This document shows positions 24,440 to 37,139 of a stretch of DNA of 64,000 nt, piece after piece. Location of the stretch: NCBI GenBank assembly GCA_946699065.1, contig CAMPDV010000848.1, positions 62,001 to 126,000 of the forward strand. The letters are read 5' to 3'. The first letter of the stretch is position 1. The number at the start of each line of letters is the position of its first letter. The translations under genes and the position numbers were made by a program. The notes beneath the pieces were generated by a model. It was given only the letters and a program-made list of their open reading frames with translations. It ran no database searches and had not been told where the DNA came from. This DNA is from Loxodes magnus. Its lineage: Eukaryota; Ciliophora; Karyorelictea; Loxodida; Loxodidae.

Positions 24440-24850
24440 TGAAGCCTCAATTTAAAATAAACAGTAAAAATAACTTTAAAATAGTCAGAAAATTCAAGTT
24501 AAATAAAGGAATGGGAATAAGAGTTCAAAAGAAGAATAAAATGCTACGTGTACAGTAAACGGTGCTGATGAAATAATGTAACTAAATAAAAGCATTTTGA
24601 GAAAAAAAAGATATTTATAAAATTTTATTAAGAATATATCCAACATAAAGCGGAAGATCTATAAAAAAAAATTATATAATTCAAATTTTAATCCTTGGAA
24701 AAAGAATATCTATGATCTCTACAAGCAGAACATTAAAAGATGGGGCGATAATGAAATGCTACACTGCCTACCTAAGCCTAGTAGGATTTTTAACCAAATA
24801 AATGGAGACAAGCTGATAGAATAGATCAGATAATTATCTACTAACATTTT
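24440..24850 (+). CDS. Unassigned coding-like stretch convergent with LINE-A, copy A
   Basis: Plus-strand reading from about 24520 gives VNGADEIMQLNKSILRKKR and then WKKNIYDLYKQNIKRWGDNE and MLHCLPKPSRIFNQINGDKL, a charged, balanced sequence in one frame. The start is unclear: an ATG at 24440 lies in another frame and is absent from copy B. It may be a short host exon or the tail of another LINE ORF2. It converges with the LINE-A 3' end, so the boundary near 24850 is approximate. Confidence 0.38.
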
Positions 24851-26570
24851 TTTAAAAATCCTTTAACTTTTTTTATTTGATATCTGTTCCAATGTCAGGA
24901 ATTTTTTAAGTAGTTTTTCCTATTCTTAAATCCTTTCGAGAACTAATCTGAGTATTTTTTCTGCTCTTTCTTTACATTTAAAAGACTAAATTTCTCTTTC
25001 ATATTAATAATTCTTATTTAAATTTAAATTTACTAAAAATGTCTATACTATATTATTTATAGTAATAAAAAAGTTTGAATTTTGGAACTCTTTCTCAACT
25101 TTTCTACTCTTGTATTAAATTTAATTCTAAATCATTTTTTACAGTTAATGTGTTGATTTAATTTCCCTTTTTTTAAATAGAAGTTCTTTTTCAAACTAAT
25201 CTTTTTACTCAATGATTTCTATTCTTCTTCTGAGCAGTTTTTTATGAAAAATCTTGATTCTATGGTCAATTTTCTTGAGCTACTGAATACTTATAAAGTT
25301 CTCATTTAAATATTTTTGGTTATAGGTTAAGAGATTTAATAAATCATAATTTTTAAAGTCTTTAAATTCTTCAATTAACTCTTTCAAGACCTCACATGTT
25401 GGAATATGTCTAAAAGTACCAAGGTCTCCGCAAGAACATGTTTCAAAGCTTTAAATGTTATAATACTTTTACAGCAAATCATATTAGAAGTTATAGGAAA
25501 ATGTTATAAGCTTATAAATCGATATAATTTCTCTTACCATATGTTTGTTAAGATTAGAGCAAGTGTAGATTGGGAATTATGAGGTGTTATTGTCAATTTA
25601 ATTTACATATAAGCATGCTGTAGGCATTAAGTTCATTCTTATTATTGAATCTAAATAAAATTTTTGTCTTATTTTATTTTAAACTACTTGTAGGAATTCT
25701 TTGCTTTCTTTAACATCCAAATAATCAAATTAAAAATGCAGGGAAAGTTTCTATAATTTTTTAAAATAATTAAGATTACTGTTTTTTGTTTTATTATAGA
25801 GAAAAACTATATCAGATTTAGGATTTGTTTCTTTTTCTTCTAGTAATTTGAGATAAAATTTAAAGTATCTCATGGATATATAATATTCAAATGGATGTCA
25901 ATTCAAATATATGAAGCAAAATTCGTTAAAAGAGGATCTAGGACTCTTAAATGCATATCTTGATACTTTTCTCTGACTAATATTTATATCTTTTTTGATT
26001 TTCTTTATTCCTTTTAGAATAGATCATGGTATTATTTCCGATCCATATTCAATTTTCGATAATATAAAAGATTGAAAGATTTATTTAAAATTTTATGGCG
26101 AAATATTTCTATATTTTGCAAGTTATAGCAAAGTTCCATTCACACATTTCCCTATACTTTCGGCAAATTTCATAAAAAATGAATTTTATAATTTTATAGT
26201 TCATTAAAATTAAATCCTAAATATGTAACATTTTTTACTTTTTGATAATGTTATTATTCAAATTAATATTAAAATCTTAATCATTTTATTTTTAATTCTT
26301 CTTAAGAAAACATATATATTCACATTTTTCTGTATTAATTGATAGTTTTACTCAACTAAACAATTTTCAAACAGCTTTTATTAAAGAATTCATATTATCT
26401 TCATTTGAAATCAATAAAAAATCATCAGCCCATTCTTTAGTTACAAAATAACAGTTCAAAATTTTAAATATAATCTAATACCAATATCATAGAAAATTAT
26501 AGCAAGTACTGGCCCATGTGAACTTCTTTAGAATACACCATTGTTATATTATATATATTAATTTTTAATA

Positions 26571-27061
26571 CCGCCATAGTTGTTCGAAGGTGAACAACAA
26601 GGTCATCTTCATCAGAGGTTGGGGAAGTTAAGTACCCATAATCGACTTTATGTCTTCCTCTGCTTTGGTTTGACCTCGAGACATAAGATTCTTAGACCTT
26701 CGACACTGGCTTGACTTGGCTTCGTTTATTTTTAATACTGGAACGAAAAAGAAATAATATTGCGAGCTTCATCAGAGGTGGGGAATTTAAGTACCCATAA
26801 TTGACACATATCGTCCTCTGCTTTGGTGATGCAATGAGACACATTCCTGCCATGTCCTTGGACCTCCAGCAAGTATTAAAGATTACGAGTATTCTAAAAT
26901 TATATCAGTATTGAACATTTTTATCAGTACTGAATAATTATACCAGTATTGAACAAGGTTCACCAGTATCTGATAATTTTATCAGTAATAAACATTCTTG
27001 TCAGTATGAAACATTTTTTTTTAAAGAGCTGCGCACCAACGAGAGTGCTACGCGCTCTATA
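26571..27061. repeat. Non-coding block interrupting LINE-A reverse transcriptase, copy B
   Basis: RT coding sense stops just above 27061 (FLLDGKLSRML) and resumes below 26571 (GVFQRSSHGPVLA), where an intact RT needs only a few residues between. The block has three parts: a tandem pair of about 160 bp beginning CTTCATCAGAGG at 26607 and 26767; five to six short units of about 20 bp containing CAGTATTGAA or CAGTAC variants (26907-27012); and a GC-rich imperfect hairpin at 27024-27059 (GAGCTGCGCAC against its near-complement). AT-rich edges give no clear target duplication. It may be an inserted non-autonomous element or an intron-like block. Confidence 0.65.
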
Positions 27062-28897
27062 ATCAAATTTATTTATAACATTCTTGATAATTTTCCATCT
27101 AATAGAAATCTAACATCTAGATCTTTATGAAATTATTTAATATTATTTATTAGTGCTAAAGGTATTTTAATTCTTCTTAAATGATCAAAAAATAGACGTC
27201 TTTCAATATTATCAAGCATCTTTTCAACATCAATAAGAGTAGAGAGCTAATGTTTCTTCTTTCCTAATCTTCTATACAAATCATTAATTGATTATAAGGT
27301 TCATATTTAGTGCAAAGTTTATCTTCTCTTCAGAAATCCCTAATTGTGAAGGATGTATAATCTTTCATTATTCAATATATTCATATAATCTTTAAGTAAG
27401 CTTTTTATCATATATTTTAAGGATGATGTTTATAAGTAAAAAAATTCTCCAATTTCTTCAATCACTTTTTGATCCCTTTTTGTAAATAGGAAGGATTATT
27501 ATTTGCTTAAGTTCATTCGGATTTTTTTGATTTCTTAGCATGTTATTTATAAATTTCAAAAGCACAAAATAAAAATCTTTATTAACATATTTACCGAGTT
27601 CTGTTTTAATGCCATCAGCTCCATTTTATTTGTTATTTCCTAATTTCTTTATAATTGTTCAAATTTCATTTAAATGAAATAGATCGAACTCTTGTCTATA
27701 TATAGGTACCTGCTCTTATAAGAAATCACAATTTCTATAAATATTATCAATTTTTTAATTACACTTTCATATTTCTTCCTCATCAATGTTTTTGTGATTA
27801 TTAAGAACATTATTTTCCTAATTGTATATGAAATTTGAAAACCCTTCTGAATCCAAATACATATTATTTCTCTTTCTTGGATTCAAAAACTTTTTGTTTA
27901 CTTAAATATTTTAGTAGGAGATTCATTCATTTATTCTTTATTTTTTTGGCTTATTTTTACTTGTATTTCCAGTAATTACTTTTTATCTTTTAATAAGCCA
28001 ACTTCAAAACTATCTAGTTTACCCTTCCTTATTATTCTAAAGCTTGCTGATAAACTATTTGTGCTTATTTTGCTGCGTTAAAACTCTTAATAATATTTAT
28101 TGGAAGTAAATTAAATTTATTATTCTATGTAACTTATCCTAAGATTTAATCTGCATTATTAATGAGTAAATGTCTTATAAAATAGTATTATTAATCTATA
28201 TTATTTTAATCAATTGTATCAAAATTAATCAAGCATCATTCAAATAAGACTTTATATTCAGATCTAATTTCTAAATTTTAAAGTTTATTAATCTTAAAAT
28301 TTATTCTAGGAGTTAGAATTGTTACGTTTCTATTAATATTTTAGATAAGTAAGTTAAACAGTATAGAAAAGTGATCTGTATCAAGTCAAGTGTTATGTGA
28401 AACTTAAAATAGTGTAATCTAATTAATGTTGATATGATAATTGACTATATCATAATCTTTGCAATAAGTTTTATGGTTTGCTCTACTTCTAAAAACAACA
28501 AATCATGTAGCATTAACTATTTATAAATCATATTCTTTAATAAAATTATTTAATCTTTAAACGTTATTTTATTAATTTTATGAATTATTACTCCCATACT
28601 TTTACAAAAGAGCATAAAAGTCTACCAATAGCATAAGGGCTTAATCTCCTACTTCATTAAGGATATGTTCTAAGTTTTAATATGATTAGTCTTTGACAGA
28701 TAAAGTTTTTCCTCTGTTGGCAAATAATATGTTGCTAAATAAATGTAATTAACTTTAATTACTAAGAAACGACTATTTTAATCGCCAAAGTCAATTTCAA
28801 TTTGTCTCTAATCAAGTTGTTCTTTAACAATAAAGCAAACTCTGCTGATCTTTAGGATTATTCACAACTTTTAAAATATTTTCTATATCCTTAAATT

Positions 28898-29203
28898 AAT
28901 TAATTTTAACTTAAAGAGTTTTGGACTGCAACTTCTTGTAGTTTAACGACCCCAACACTCCCTTCATGGGATAATGGGGATATCCTGTTGCTTTCGAAAA
29001 GCAGCGGCCAGGGAGTTCCATCGCTATGGGCAGCCAGGCTTCAAGCCCCTACCAGAAGTGGATAATCAAAAAGAAGGCGTTCCCTTGCAAAGGTTGACTT
29101 TGACCAGGGACTTTCTCAGCGACAGGAAAGGAACTTTCCTAGCCATAAATCCAGAAAGTATGATTCAGAAGGTCAATCTCAGCTCCCACCATCTTTTTAA
29201 TTA
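28898..29203 (-). mobile_element. SINE-like insertion in LINE-A with exact 17-bp target-site duplication, copy B
   Basis: This 306-bp block is much richer in G+C than its surroundings and is bounded by exact copies of TTCTATATCCTTAAATT at 28881-28897 and 29204-29220. The coding sense of the LINE endonuclease continues on each side: GYR occurs at both edges because the duplicated target encodes it. The element is therefore an insertion, most simply a non-autonomous retroposon mobilised by a LINE. A 96-codon plus-strand frame (28974-29264) crosses it, but that frame is not conserved in the other copies and is not called a gene. The RNA ancestor is unknown. Confidence 0.8.
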
Positions 29204-30648
29204 TTCTATATCCTTAAATTTATATTGGAATGAAGTCTTAATATTATCAAGTTTCATTAATTAAAAATATATATTCTTTATTATAGAGTAAATTATTTAA
29301 TACTTAATTATTTTGTTTAGATTTAATTCATATTGCAATGAGCTATTTTTAATTAATTTGCTTCTGCTCCTCCTTTTCAGTCCTTGGTCACAAAAGTAAA
29401 GAACATTTTAATTATTGTGAATTTAAATATGGAGTAACTTTGGAGCTTAGATTATTGAATTTCTATTACAAATAATAATAAATAAAGTTAATGCATCAGA
29501 TTGCTATGTTAGTTTTTAATCTATTTTAATTTTTACTTAATTTCGTTCAATTGTGGCCTAATTTAATTTACTAGATAATGTAATAAATCTAGTTTCAACT
29601 TAAGCAAAGAGATTTTGATTTTGTCATTTTTTCGTTCTTATAAATTAAATAAATTTTTAATTTTTAAAGTTATTTCTTTTAATTATTTCTTCAACATCAA
29701 CTTAAAATAATTAGTTATGTTACATAAATTTCAATTTACTTTTACTTAATTATGCATCTTACTAACTTCTTTAACAATTTATATTGATTCTACTGAATTT
29801 TAATCAATAATGAGATTTAATTATTTTTTATTATAAAATTTGAAATGTCTACACTGTAGCTTTGTTTTTATTCATAAAGTTGACTAAATTAAACCATCTG
29901 AGTAGCAGTGTCTTATTTTAAAGATTTTTAAATTAATTAAATCTTTGATTTTGTTTTGTCTTTCTATATGATATCTCTACATAAGCATCTAGTTTTAGTT
30001 CGCATTAATGTTCATAATATTTTACTAATTAAATAAGTTTGAATATCAGAATATTCTTTAAAAATCTCTGTTAATTATTTTGCATAGAAAATTGCTATAT
30101 TTTAGATATCATTTTCTTTCTATGTTAATGTATTTTAAATTTTAAGTTCGTTTTCTTGTATTTGTTCTTAGCAAATAGTAATTAAGTGATGTTTCTTCAA
30201 TATTTAAGCATCAAATTCTTATCTAATTTCTTAAATTTAGTTTTTATAATAGCAACATTGAAAAAGAATGCTAAAAAAAATAATTTATAAATTACTCAGA
30301 TTTATGTTAAAGCTAAGTGGATGAAACTAAAAATATATAAAAAAAGTAATATTTAAATAGATTTAATATAAAATACAAAGAGTAACACTAGTTACATCAT
30401 GCCATATTAAATTTTTTATTTTTGCATTCATTTTTAATTTAATTTAATTAATAATTTTAGCTTATAAATATAGTTATCATATATTTTTTTAATAACACTA
30501 AATTTGATATATCTTCTTTATTTATTTTTTCTATTTTTATTCTTGTTTACTATTCTAATAGAAATAATAGTATAAAGAATTAAAATTAAATCATAGAAAT
30601 TAGATACTTTTAATTAATATTTTTTATTATATAAAAAAAGATGAAAAA

Positions 30649-31369
30649 ATGGAATCTTTCTTGTCATCAGTTTTTTCTTAAAAGATTTCATCTTAATCAA
30701 GAAACGAATATTAAAAAATACTTTAAGAACTCAGAGTCATGCAACAACAAAATTTTAACTTATTAAGACAAGTATAAGAACTAGAAAAGAAAACCGAATT
30801 TCTGATGATCAATGTGTAAGATAAAAAAATTGGAAATAAACAAGAAGAAAATGTTAAAATAGAATAATCAGAACCTAAATTCAATCAATTCGCAGAATTG
30901 ACGGGAAGCATACTCCTATCAAAGCTTTCGATGAATGATCTAATGGACGTAGAATAGCATATCCCAATAACTTATATTCCCTAAAGGAAAATTATGAGAA
31001 TCTACTGCAATTTTGAAATAAAAATTTGATAGAAGAAAATACTCCAACTAAATAGAGAAGCTCCGCATATTTAACATGCATTTAATGAGTTCAATAAGAA
31101 ATGAATGGGAATATACCTATCGGAAACCATTAGAAGAAAAAAAAATTGAAAATCATGAGGACTTATGCTAGACTTGACCCAGACAAATCGAAATTTCTTT
31201 TTGTTAACAAAAAACTATTAATTCGTGGAAAACCAAATAAAGGTGACTCCACGTTAATCAATTATTATTATTGTATTATTATAAAATTTTACTTTAGTAA
31301 AATGAAAAAATGAAAATTAGTTGTATTATTAAAGCAAAATTGATGAAATCCATCCATCAAATAAATTAA
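30649..31369 (+). CDS. LINE-B ORF1-like protein, copy B
   Basis: This is the counterpart of 4187-4900. It opens MESFLSSVFS with a nearby in-frame alternative upstream ATG possible at 30641. The coiled-coil segment is cleaner here (KKIGNKQEENVKIEQ) than in copy A. A one-base difference downstream changes the frame relative to the KPNKG motif. Confidence 0.5.
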
Positions 31370-31687
31370 AAATTACAAATACTATATTCATCATCATGTA
31401 AAATTATTATATTTAATATTCATTTTAGATTAAAAATCTTCATGCTAAAAAAATTAAGTTTAATTTATTTTTAATCTAATAATATTATAGATTAAGCAAT
31501 ACTCAAAGATATAATTAAGAGACTAAATGATTTATCATTTCTATGACATATATTTAGTTTTATCTTTAATATTTAAGCAAAAAGAATTGTAAAACATGAC
31601 ACATTTACATAAATTCAAGTACATATGAATAAAATATTTGCTCGGTTGTAAAAATTATTATAAAGAAATAACTTAAGTCAGATTAGG

Positions 31688-32950
31688 ATTGGGCATGTCA
31701 ATATAAATAGAATAGCAAATAAATTTTATTTAATTGAAATATTTATAAGAGAAAATAGTTTTGGCATTTTTCAACCATAGAAACTTGTTTAAAACAATTT
31801 CTCTTATATCTAATATAAGATTATTGACTGATCAGATAACAATTATGGCAAATTTTCTTTTTAAAATAATCCTCTATTAGGTATAATTATCTAAAGAAGT
31901 ATAAAATTAATAAACAATTAATAGATCTGAGCGATCTAATAAATGTAGATATCTTTCCAAATAGTCTTAAATAAATCTAATTTAATAGCAATTTTAATAT
32001 ATTTGGAAATAATATTTAATTACATAGAGAATATATTATTATTAGATTAACTGTGAAGAATTAAATTACCTTTGGGATTAATATAAGCATTTAAATCATA
32101 CTATAAAAACCTTAGTTCATTATTTATTTAGAATTATAGTCAATTTTAATATAAAAATGGAATTAAGCAGAGAACCTCACATTAACATATGAAAGCCCCC
32201 TTTGCATATGAGTAGATTATGATACTTTCGATCGTATAATGGAATGTAATTAGTAATTAGATATAAGGAAATGACTATAGTATAAAGTTAGGAGTTTTTA
32301 AATAAAAAAATTTGATTCTTAATGATCGAGTCTATATAAACGCATTTCCTAGAAGTTAAGAAATATAGGTAGAATTACAAATAAAAATATTTCACAGATT
32401 AATACTTGATGGATAAATGAAGCTATTTAAAAAAGATATTAATGAATAATCAGAAGATGTTTAGATAAGAAATGCTAACGAAGAGGAAGTGATATGAAGA
32501 AACTTTTTAAATTTTAATGTCTTTAATTGAAAGAAAAATTCTGATAATTAAGGATATCTAAAAATATTTTAAGTTTAAATTTAAATTATTTAATAGCAAT
32601 ACACATAAATCTGAAAGATAAACTATTAAAATGATGGAGATTAATTTTTGAGCTTTTTTAAAAATTTATTATTATAATTTAAAAACATTGAAAAATATAT
32701 ATTAAGTAGCTAGGATAATTGCAAAGTTAAATATATTAAAATTATTAGAAAGAAATAAAACACTTAGATTCATATCAATTATAAAAATTAAAAAACAGCG
32801 AACTAGCAAAAATATTATTTTATTATATTAAAAAATTAAATAAAGAGCTATTTAATTAATTATTTATTTTTAGAATTTGGGGACAACCTGGTTTTAGTTG
32901 TGTTGTGTTTTCTGAACGACTTTAACAAAGAAGGAAAAATAAAAATAAAA
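31688..32950 (+). pseudogene. LINE-B ORF2 remnant, copy B
   Basis: This has the same order of motifs as 5214-6480: endonuclease-like start, RT segment with KLPLGLI, motif B-like GIKQR, and FGDNLVLVV at about 32875-32905. Small indels differ from copy A. Confidence 0.48.
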
Positions 32951-33262
32951 AAATTTTTGCTTTGAGTAAATATTGATAAAATTATAGGCTTAAAATAGCT
33001 ATCTTTAATTACAAAATTTAATTTCTAAAATCTGGTTTCTTTCCGAAAATATTCTATCAATACTAAGATTTAAAACATAAATCAACTTTAAATGTTTGTA
33101 AGATCTAAACTATACCTTATTGAAATTAAAAGAAATTAATAATTTTTAAAAACTATTTAATTTATAAAAACAAAAATAGTTTTTTTAATTTACTATTAGA
33201 AATGTAAAAGAATGTAAGTAAATATTAACTTATATATAGTAAATTATTTAATTTTTAAATCA

Positions 33263-33574
33263 AATAATTGGAAAGATGGTGGGAGCTGAGAATGACCTTC
33301 GTGACAACACTTTCTGGTTTTATGGCTAGGAGCAATTTCTTTCCTGTCGCTGAGAAAGTCCCTGGTCAGAGTCATTTTCTGAAGGGAACACTGTCTTTGA
33401 GATTATCCGCTCTTGGTAGGGGCTTGAAGCCTGGCTGCTCATAGCGATGGAACTCCCTAGCAGCTGTGCCTGGAGCAAAACAGGATATCCCCGTTATTCC
33501 ATAAAAAGAGAGCGTCGGGTCGTGCAATCGGAAAGGAGTTTCCGGTCCAAAAACTTTTTTAGTTGAAATTAATT
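33263..33574 (+). mobile_element. SINE-like element, solo copy (copy B)
   Basis: This block of about 310 bp is homologous to the LINE-A insertion but in the opposite orientation, beginning GAAAGATGGTGGGAGCTGAG and ending near GTCCAAAAAC plus an AT tail. It is roughly 80% similar to the insertion at 28898, so it is an older or different subfamily member. Copy A has about 1.1 kb of unrelated AT-rich DNA at the same place (6786-7922). No clear target-site duplication was found here. Confidence 0.72.
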
Positions 33575-34769
33575 AAGAAAACTTTAGCTTAATTTAAATT
33601 TATGCAATTGGATAAACTATTGCTAAGTTTAAAAAGATTAGTATTTACTTTTAATCTTTAATTAATTATTTATAAAAGTATTATTTGTATCTATTCATAA
33701 ATATTTAAGAATTTGTAATAATAATCTAAATAAAATGGTAAAAAATATTAATAACTATAAATGGTTGTAAGCTTATTTATATTTATAATGTATTTGTATA
33801 TTTGTTTATTTTTAGTTTTTTCTTTTAGCTACAAAATAATTATTAATGTAACTATTATTCCATTTTAAAATGTTTGAAGATTCTATAATTTTAACAGTTT
33901 TTAAGATTATCATAAATAGTAAAAGGATAATACTAAAATTAGTATGCTTAATTTTTGAATTTAATATATGGATGCAAATTTTTCTGACAACTTTACTTTT
34001 ATAAAAAATAGCTAATTGCTTTTTGTTCAGTTAAAAAATTATTAGAATAATTATGTTTTAAAATATTAACCAAAAATAAATTTTTGTCTAATAGTTATAA
34101 TAAAAAAAATAAACATAGGTAAAATAAAATAATTTAAGTTAAAATAAATAGCTAAACATTTTTATTTTGCTATTTAATTTTTGCAATATTAACTATAAAT
34201 TATATTTAGAAATAGAAATTTGAAAAGAATATTATTATTGGAATTAGGAAATAACATATGGAAAGTAAAGATAAAAATTATTTCAATATTTAAATTTAAA
34301 AAAAATAAAAAACTCACAATCAGTTTATTTTTTATCCGCTCTTGGTATAGGTGAAAAAGTGCTCTTTTCTATAAAGATCAATAAAGTAATAAAAATGCTT
34401 TATTTTATGAAGAGAATAATTAAAACATAAGAAATTATATTACAAAAAAAATGGCTTAAATAATAAAATCAAAAAAAATTGTCTTTATATAAAAAACGAA
34501 AAAATAATTTGCCTGAATTTTTTTATTTGTAACTCTTATCACTTTTCTCCAAAAAAAATACGTTTTTTTGATTCTATAACAAAAGATTTAAGACAGATTT
34601 TACCAATTTTTATACGAAAACATTTAAGATTAAAGAAATAGAATTAATGAAAACCTTATTTAGCTTAATTTATAATTTTTGTAATAAAGAAAAAAATTGC
34701 TAATAGTTATTCTTTACTAAAAATGTCAGCTCAAATAATTAATTTAGTAAAGCAAAAACTTAAGAAAAA

Positions 34770-35330
34770 TGAAAAAATTCAAAAAACGATGATGGGATTC
34801 AAATTTAGAAAAAATTGATTAAAAATCATATAAACAAAATGAGATTATCTTACTTATAAACATTTTTTCATTCTTATTTATTTAAAATTTCGTTAAAACT
34901 TCGATTTAATCTTCTCAAATTCAATTACTCTTTCAGACTCAAACTTCCTTTATTACTCAAATTCTCACAAGTTTTTTTTATCAAATTTTTTTGTTTTATT
35001 TAATTTTTTTTGATTTCGTTATTTTTATCTATAGTTTTTTTTTAGTTTTTTACTTTTTTATCTGATGTTACACGAATCTTACTTATAATTCGTTACTAAC
35101 ATCTCTCAAAGTATTTTTTCATTAAATTCGTACATCATATTTTTAATGAAAATTCCTTACTATTTGCTAAGATAAAAAAAAGATTTGTAAATGTTTTTTT
35201 GAATGTTGTATTTTTCAATATTATTGGTTTTTCCTCTTAACTCTTCTTTACATCTTTTTTCATATTGAATCAACAGAAATTTTATTAATAAGGTAATTAT
35301 TTTTAATTTTAAAAATTTAGAAAAGAAAGA
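34770..35330 (-). pseudogene. Coiled-coil coding remnant with internal deletion, copy B
   Basis: This is the counterpart of 9390-10380. The two ends match, but about 470 bp present in A and C are missing at about 35040, next to T-rich repeats that may have mediated the deletion. Confidence 0.38.
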
Positions 35331-35929
35331 AATATCAACAGCGAGACAAGGTAAAGCTAGAACATACTAGATTTTATAAAGAATAAAAAATTTTTAAATA
35401 AAAGGAGATTATAAAGGTTAATTTTCGTGACTTCAGATAATTAGATTATAGTATTTTTTAAATATTTAGGTTTGCTTTTCAAATTAAGATTTATTTTAAG
35501 AAAAAATAAATACGAAAAGAAGATATAAAAGAAAAATTGAGAAAAGTAGTAAGAGTATAGAGATCATAGAAAATGTTTAATTAGGTTTCTTAAGCTGAGA
35601 AATAATTATTTCCTTACGTTTTTAACGCAAGTGCTACTTACCAGTTTAAATTTCTTTGTAGATTTCATATATTATATATAAAATATCATTATCAATTAGA
35701 TACTTCGTTTGTATGATTTCCTTTTGTATGAATTTACCTCTTGTTACTTTAATTAACTTAATTATTTGTTAAAATTTTCAGTTATTTTCTAAATTCTTTT
35801 GTAATAATGCTTTCATTCTTAATTAGATTGTTCTAGTCTTAGATGTAAATGTTATAAATCTTCATTTTATCAAAATCAAACTTATGATATTTCTTTATTC
35901 TAATATATTATTATAGCATAACACTATTA

Positions 35930-36658
35930 TTTCTGGTCTCACCTTTATTTGGTTTACCACTTATTAGTTTGTTAATTTATTGTTTAAAAATAATTTATCA
36001 CTTTAAATTTGCTTGTATCTTCATTATCATGTTTATTGATATTTTAAGATTTTTCATTATTTTTTTCGATAGGCCTAATCGCTATCATTTTCATTGAAAT
36101 AATTTACTGCCTTTTAGATATAAGGAGCTTTTTGGCTTAGTTGGAGTTTTTTACAGATTAAGCAAACATTCACTTGTCTTGCTTATTTTAAGCATATCTT
36201 ACCATTTGATTTATATTAATCTCTTTTATTTTTATTAAAATTGGTAGCAATTTCTTACTTTATATAATGAAAGCTTGCAATGTCAACATATCATTATTTT
36301 CCGATAGGGAATATATTTTGTTGCAGTTTGTTATTCTATTTCCAATGAATCACTTTCTTTAAGTTTTTCTGGTTTAGTATTTTCAAATTTTAAATTTCTA
36401 TTGCTATTTGTTCTGTCTGTAAAATTCCACCTTAAATTTGTTGCAAGTGCGGGTTTAGAGCAATTCCTATCGTAGTGTTGAATTTTCCTATTTTACAATT
36501 TCTATAGGATTTTACAATTCATTAGTTAGTTTATAAAGATCTTTAATAACTTTTGTTATTTCTTAATTCTCTAACTAAAGATAGCAGAGATCATTGACTA
36601 CATCCTACTAAGTTTTATAAGGTTTTGTTGGTGAAGTCTGTTATTTCTTAGGTACCAT
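35930..36658 (-). CDS. ORF1-like protein C, copy B
   Basis: This is the counterpart of 10980-11713, with start ATG at 36658. It contains 31 extra bases near 35975 that copy A lacks, in the linker before the KPNKG motif. Confidence 0.48.
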
Positions 36659-37139
36659 TTTATTTTTATATAATATATCTAAGAAATGTTTTTAAATAGT
36701 ATACAAGCAGTACAGCTGATATGCTCTATGCAGATGAAGCGCATCTTTTTATTTTTCTTTATATATTCTATATAATTTATTTAAATTATCTCTTCTATTT
36801 ATTTAAAATCCATTTTATGATGTTTCAATCTATCTTATTATCTTTTCTATTTTTTAAATTGAAGAGTTAAAAGATTATTTTTTTTCAGCTTCTTTTCATC
36901 GCTTCTCTTTCATAAAGATATCTTTTTAATGATTAATTTTTTTTTTTTTTAATTTAATTTTTTATTTAGCTAATGTTAAATTTTTGTCTTTGCAATTTTT
37001 TTTATTTTAAATTACTTCTTGTCTTCTTACATTTCTCTTATTCTCTTTTACTCTTAAACTCCTTAAAAATCCTATTATTCTTTTCACATTACACTTTAAT
37101 TTACGTTTACTTCTTGTCTTTCAAATTTTTATGTTCCTT

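Larger units (their letters stand above)
1..26480 (+). repeat. Macro-repeat copy A
   Basis: This is the first of three head-to-tail copies of a unit of about 25 kb. Position 21 aligns with 26502 and with 51129, and near-identity continues for the full unit. The phase chosen here is arbitrary because the window opens inside LINE-A. Relative to the other copies, A carries a long ATATT microsatellite (22214-22568), a segment at about 6786-7922 where B and C have a SINE-like element, and a segment at about 8533-8938 that is absent from B and C. It lacks about 150 bp found at 34145-34300 in B. Single-base changes are sparse and most length changes fall in homopolymers or AT-rich DNA. Confidence 0.95.
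24850..30258 (-). mobile_element. LINE-A, second locus: endonuclease plus reverse transcriptase non-LTR retrotransposon
   Basis: This is a LINE-like element read on the minus strand from an ATG at 30258. The N-terminal 340 residues or so are basic and coiled-coil-like. The AP-endonuclease starts with a FLINETW segment just above 29220 and resumes below 28880 with LATYYLPTEEK and LLVDFYALL, the place of the usual GDFNA motif. RT follows with NWRPIALINVILKIYDK, motif A (LIDVEKMLDNIERR, about 27190-27230), motif B (about 26490-26530) and motif C written WADD (about 26420-26445), then KLSINTEKCEY. A C-terminal Cys-x-Cys, His-x4-Cys motif lies at about 25395-25440, followed by a coiled tail. RT needs at least two frame changes, and two insertions interrupt the element, so it is probably inactive. 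The W of KAVWKLF is a TGA. The 3' end is approximate. Confidence 0.85.

Noticed and set aside
27024-27059. The GC-rich hairpin as a tRNA fragment
   Set aside because: It makes one imperfect stem only; there is no cloverleaf, anticodon loop or T-arm motif.
28974-29264. A 96-codon plus-strand frame over the GC-rich block
   Set aside because: It is the SINE-like insertion read antisense; the frame is broken in the matching copies at 2423 and 53533 and begins and ends in unrelated flanks.
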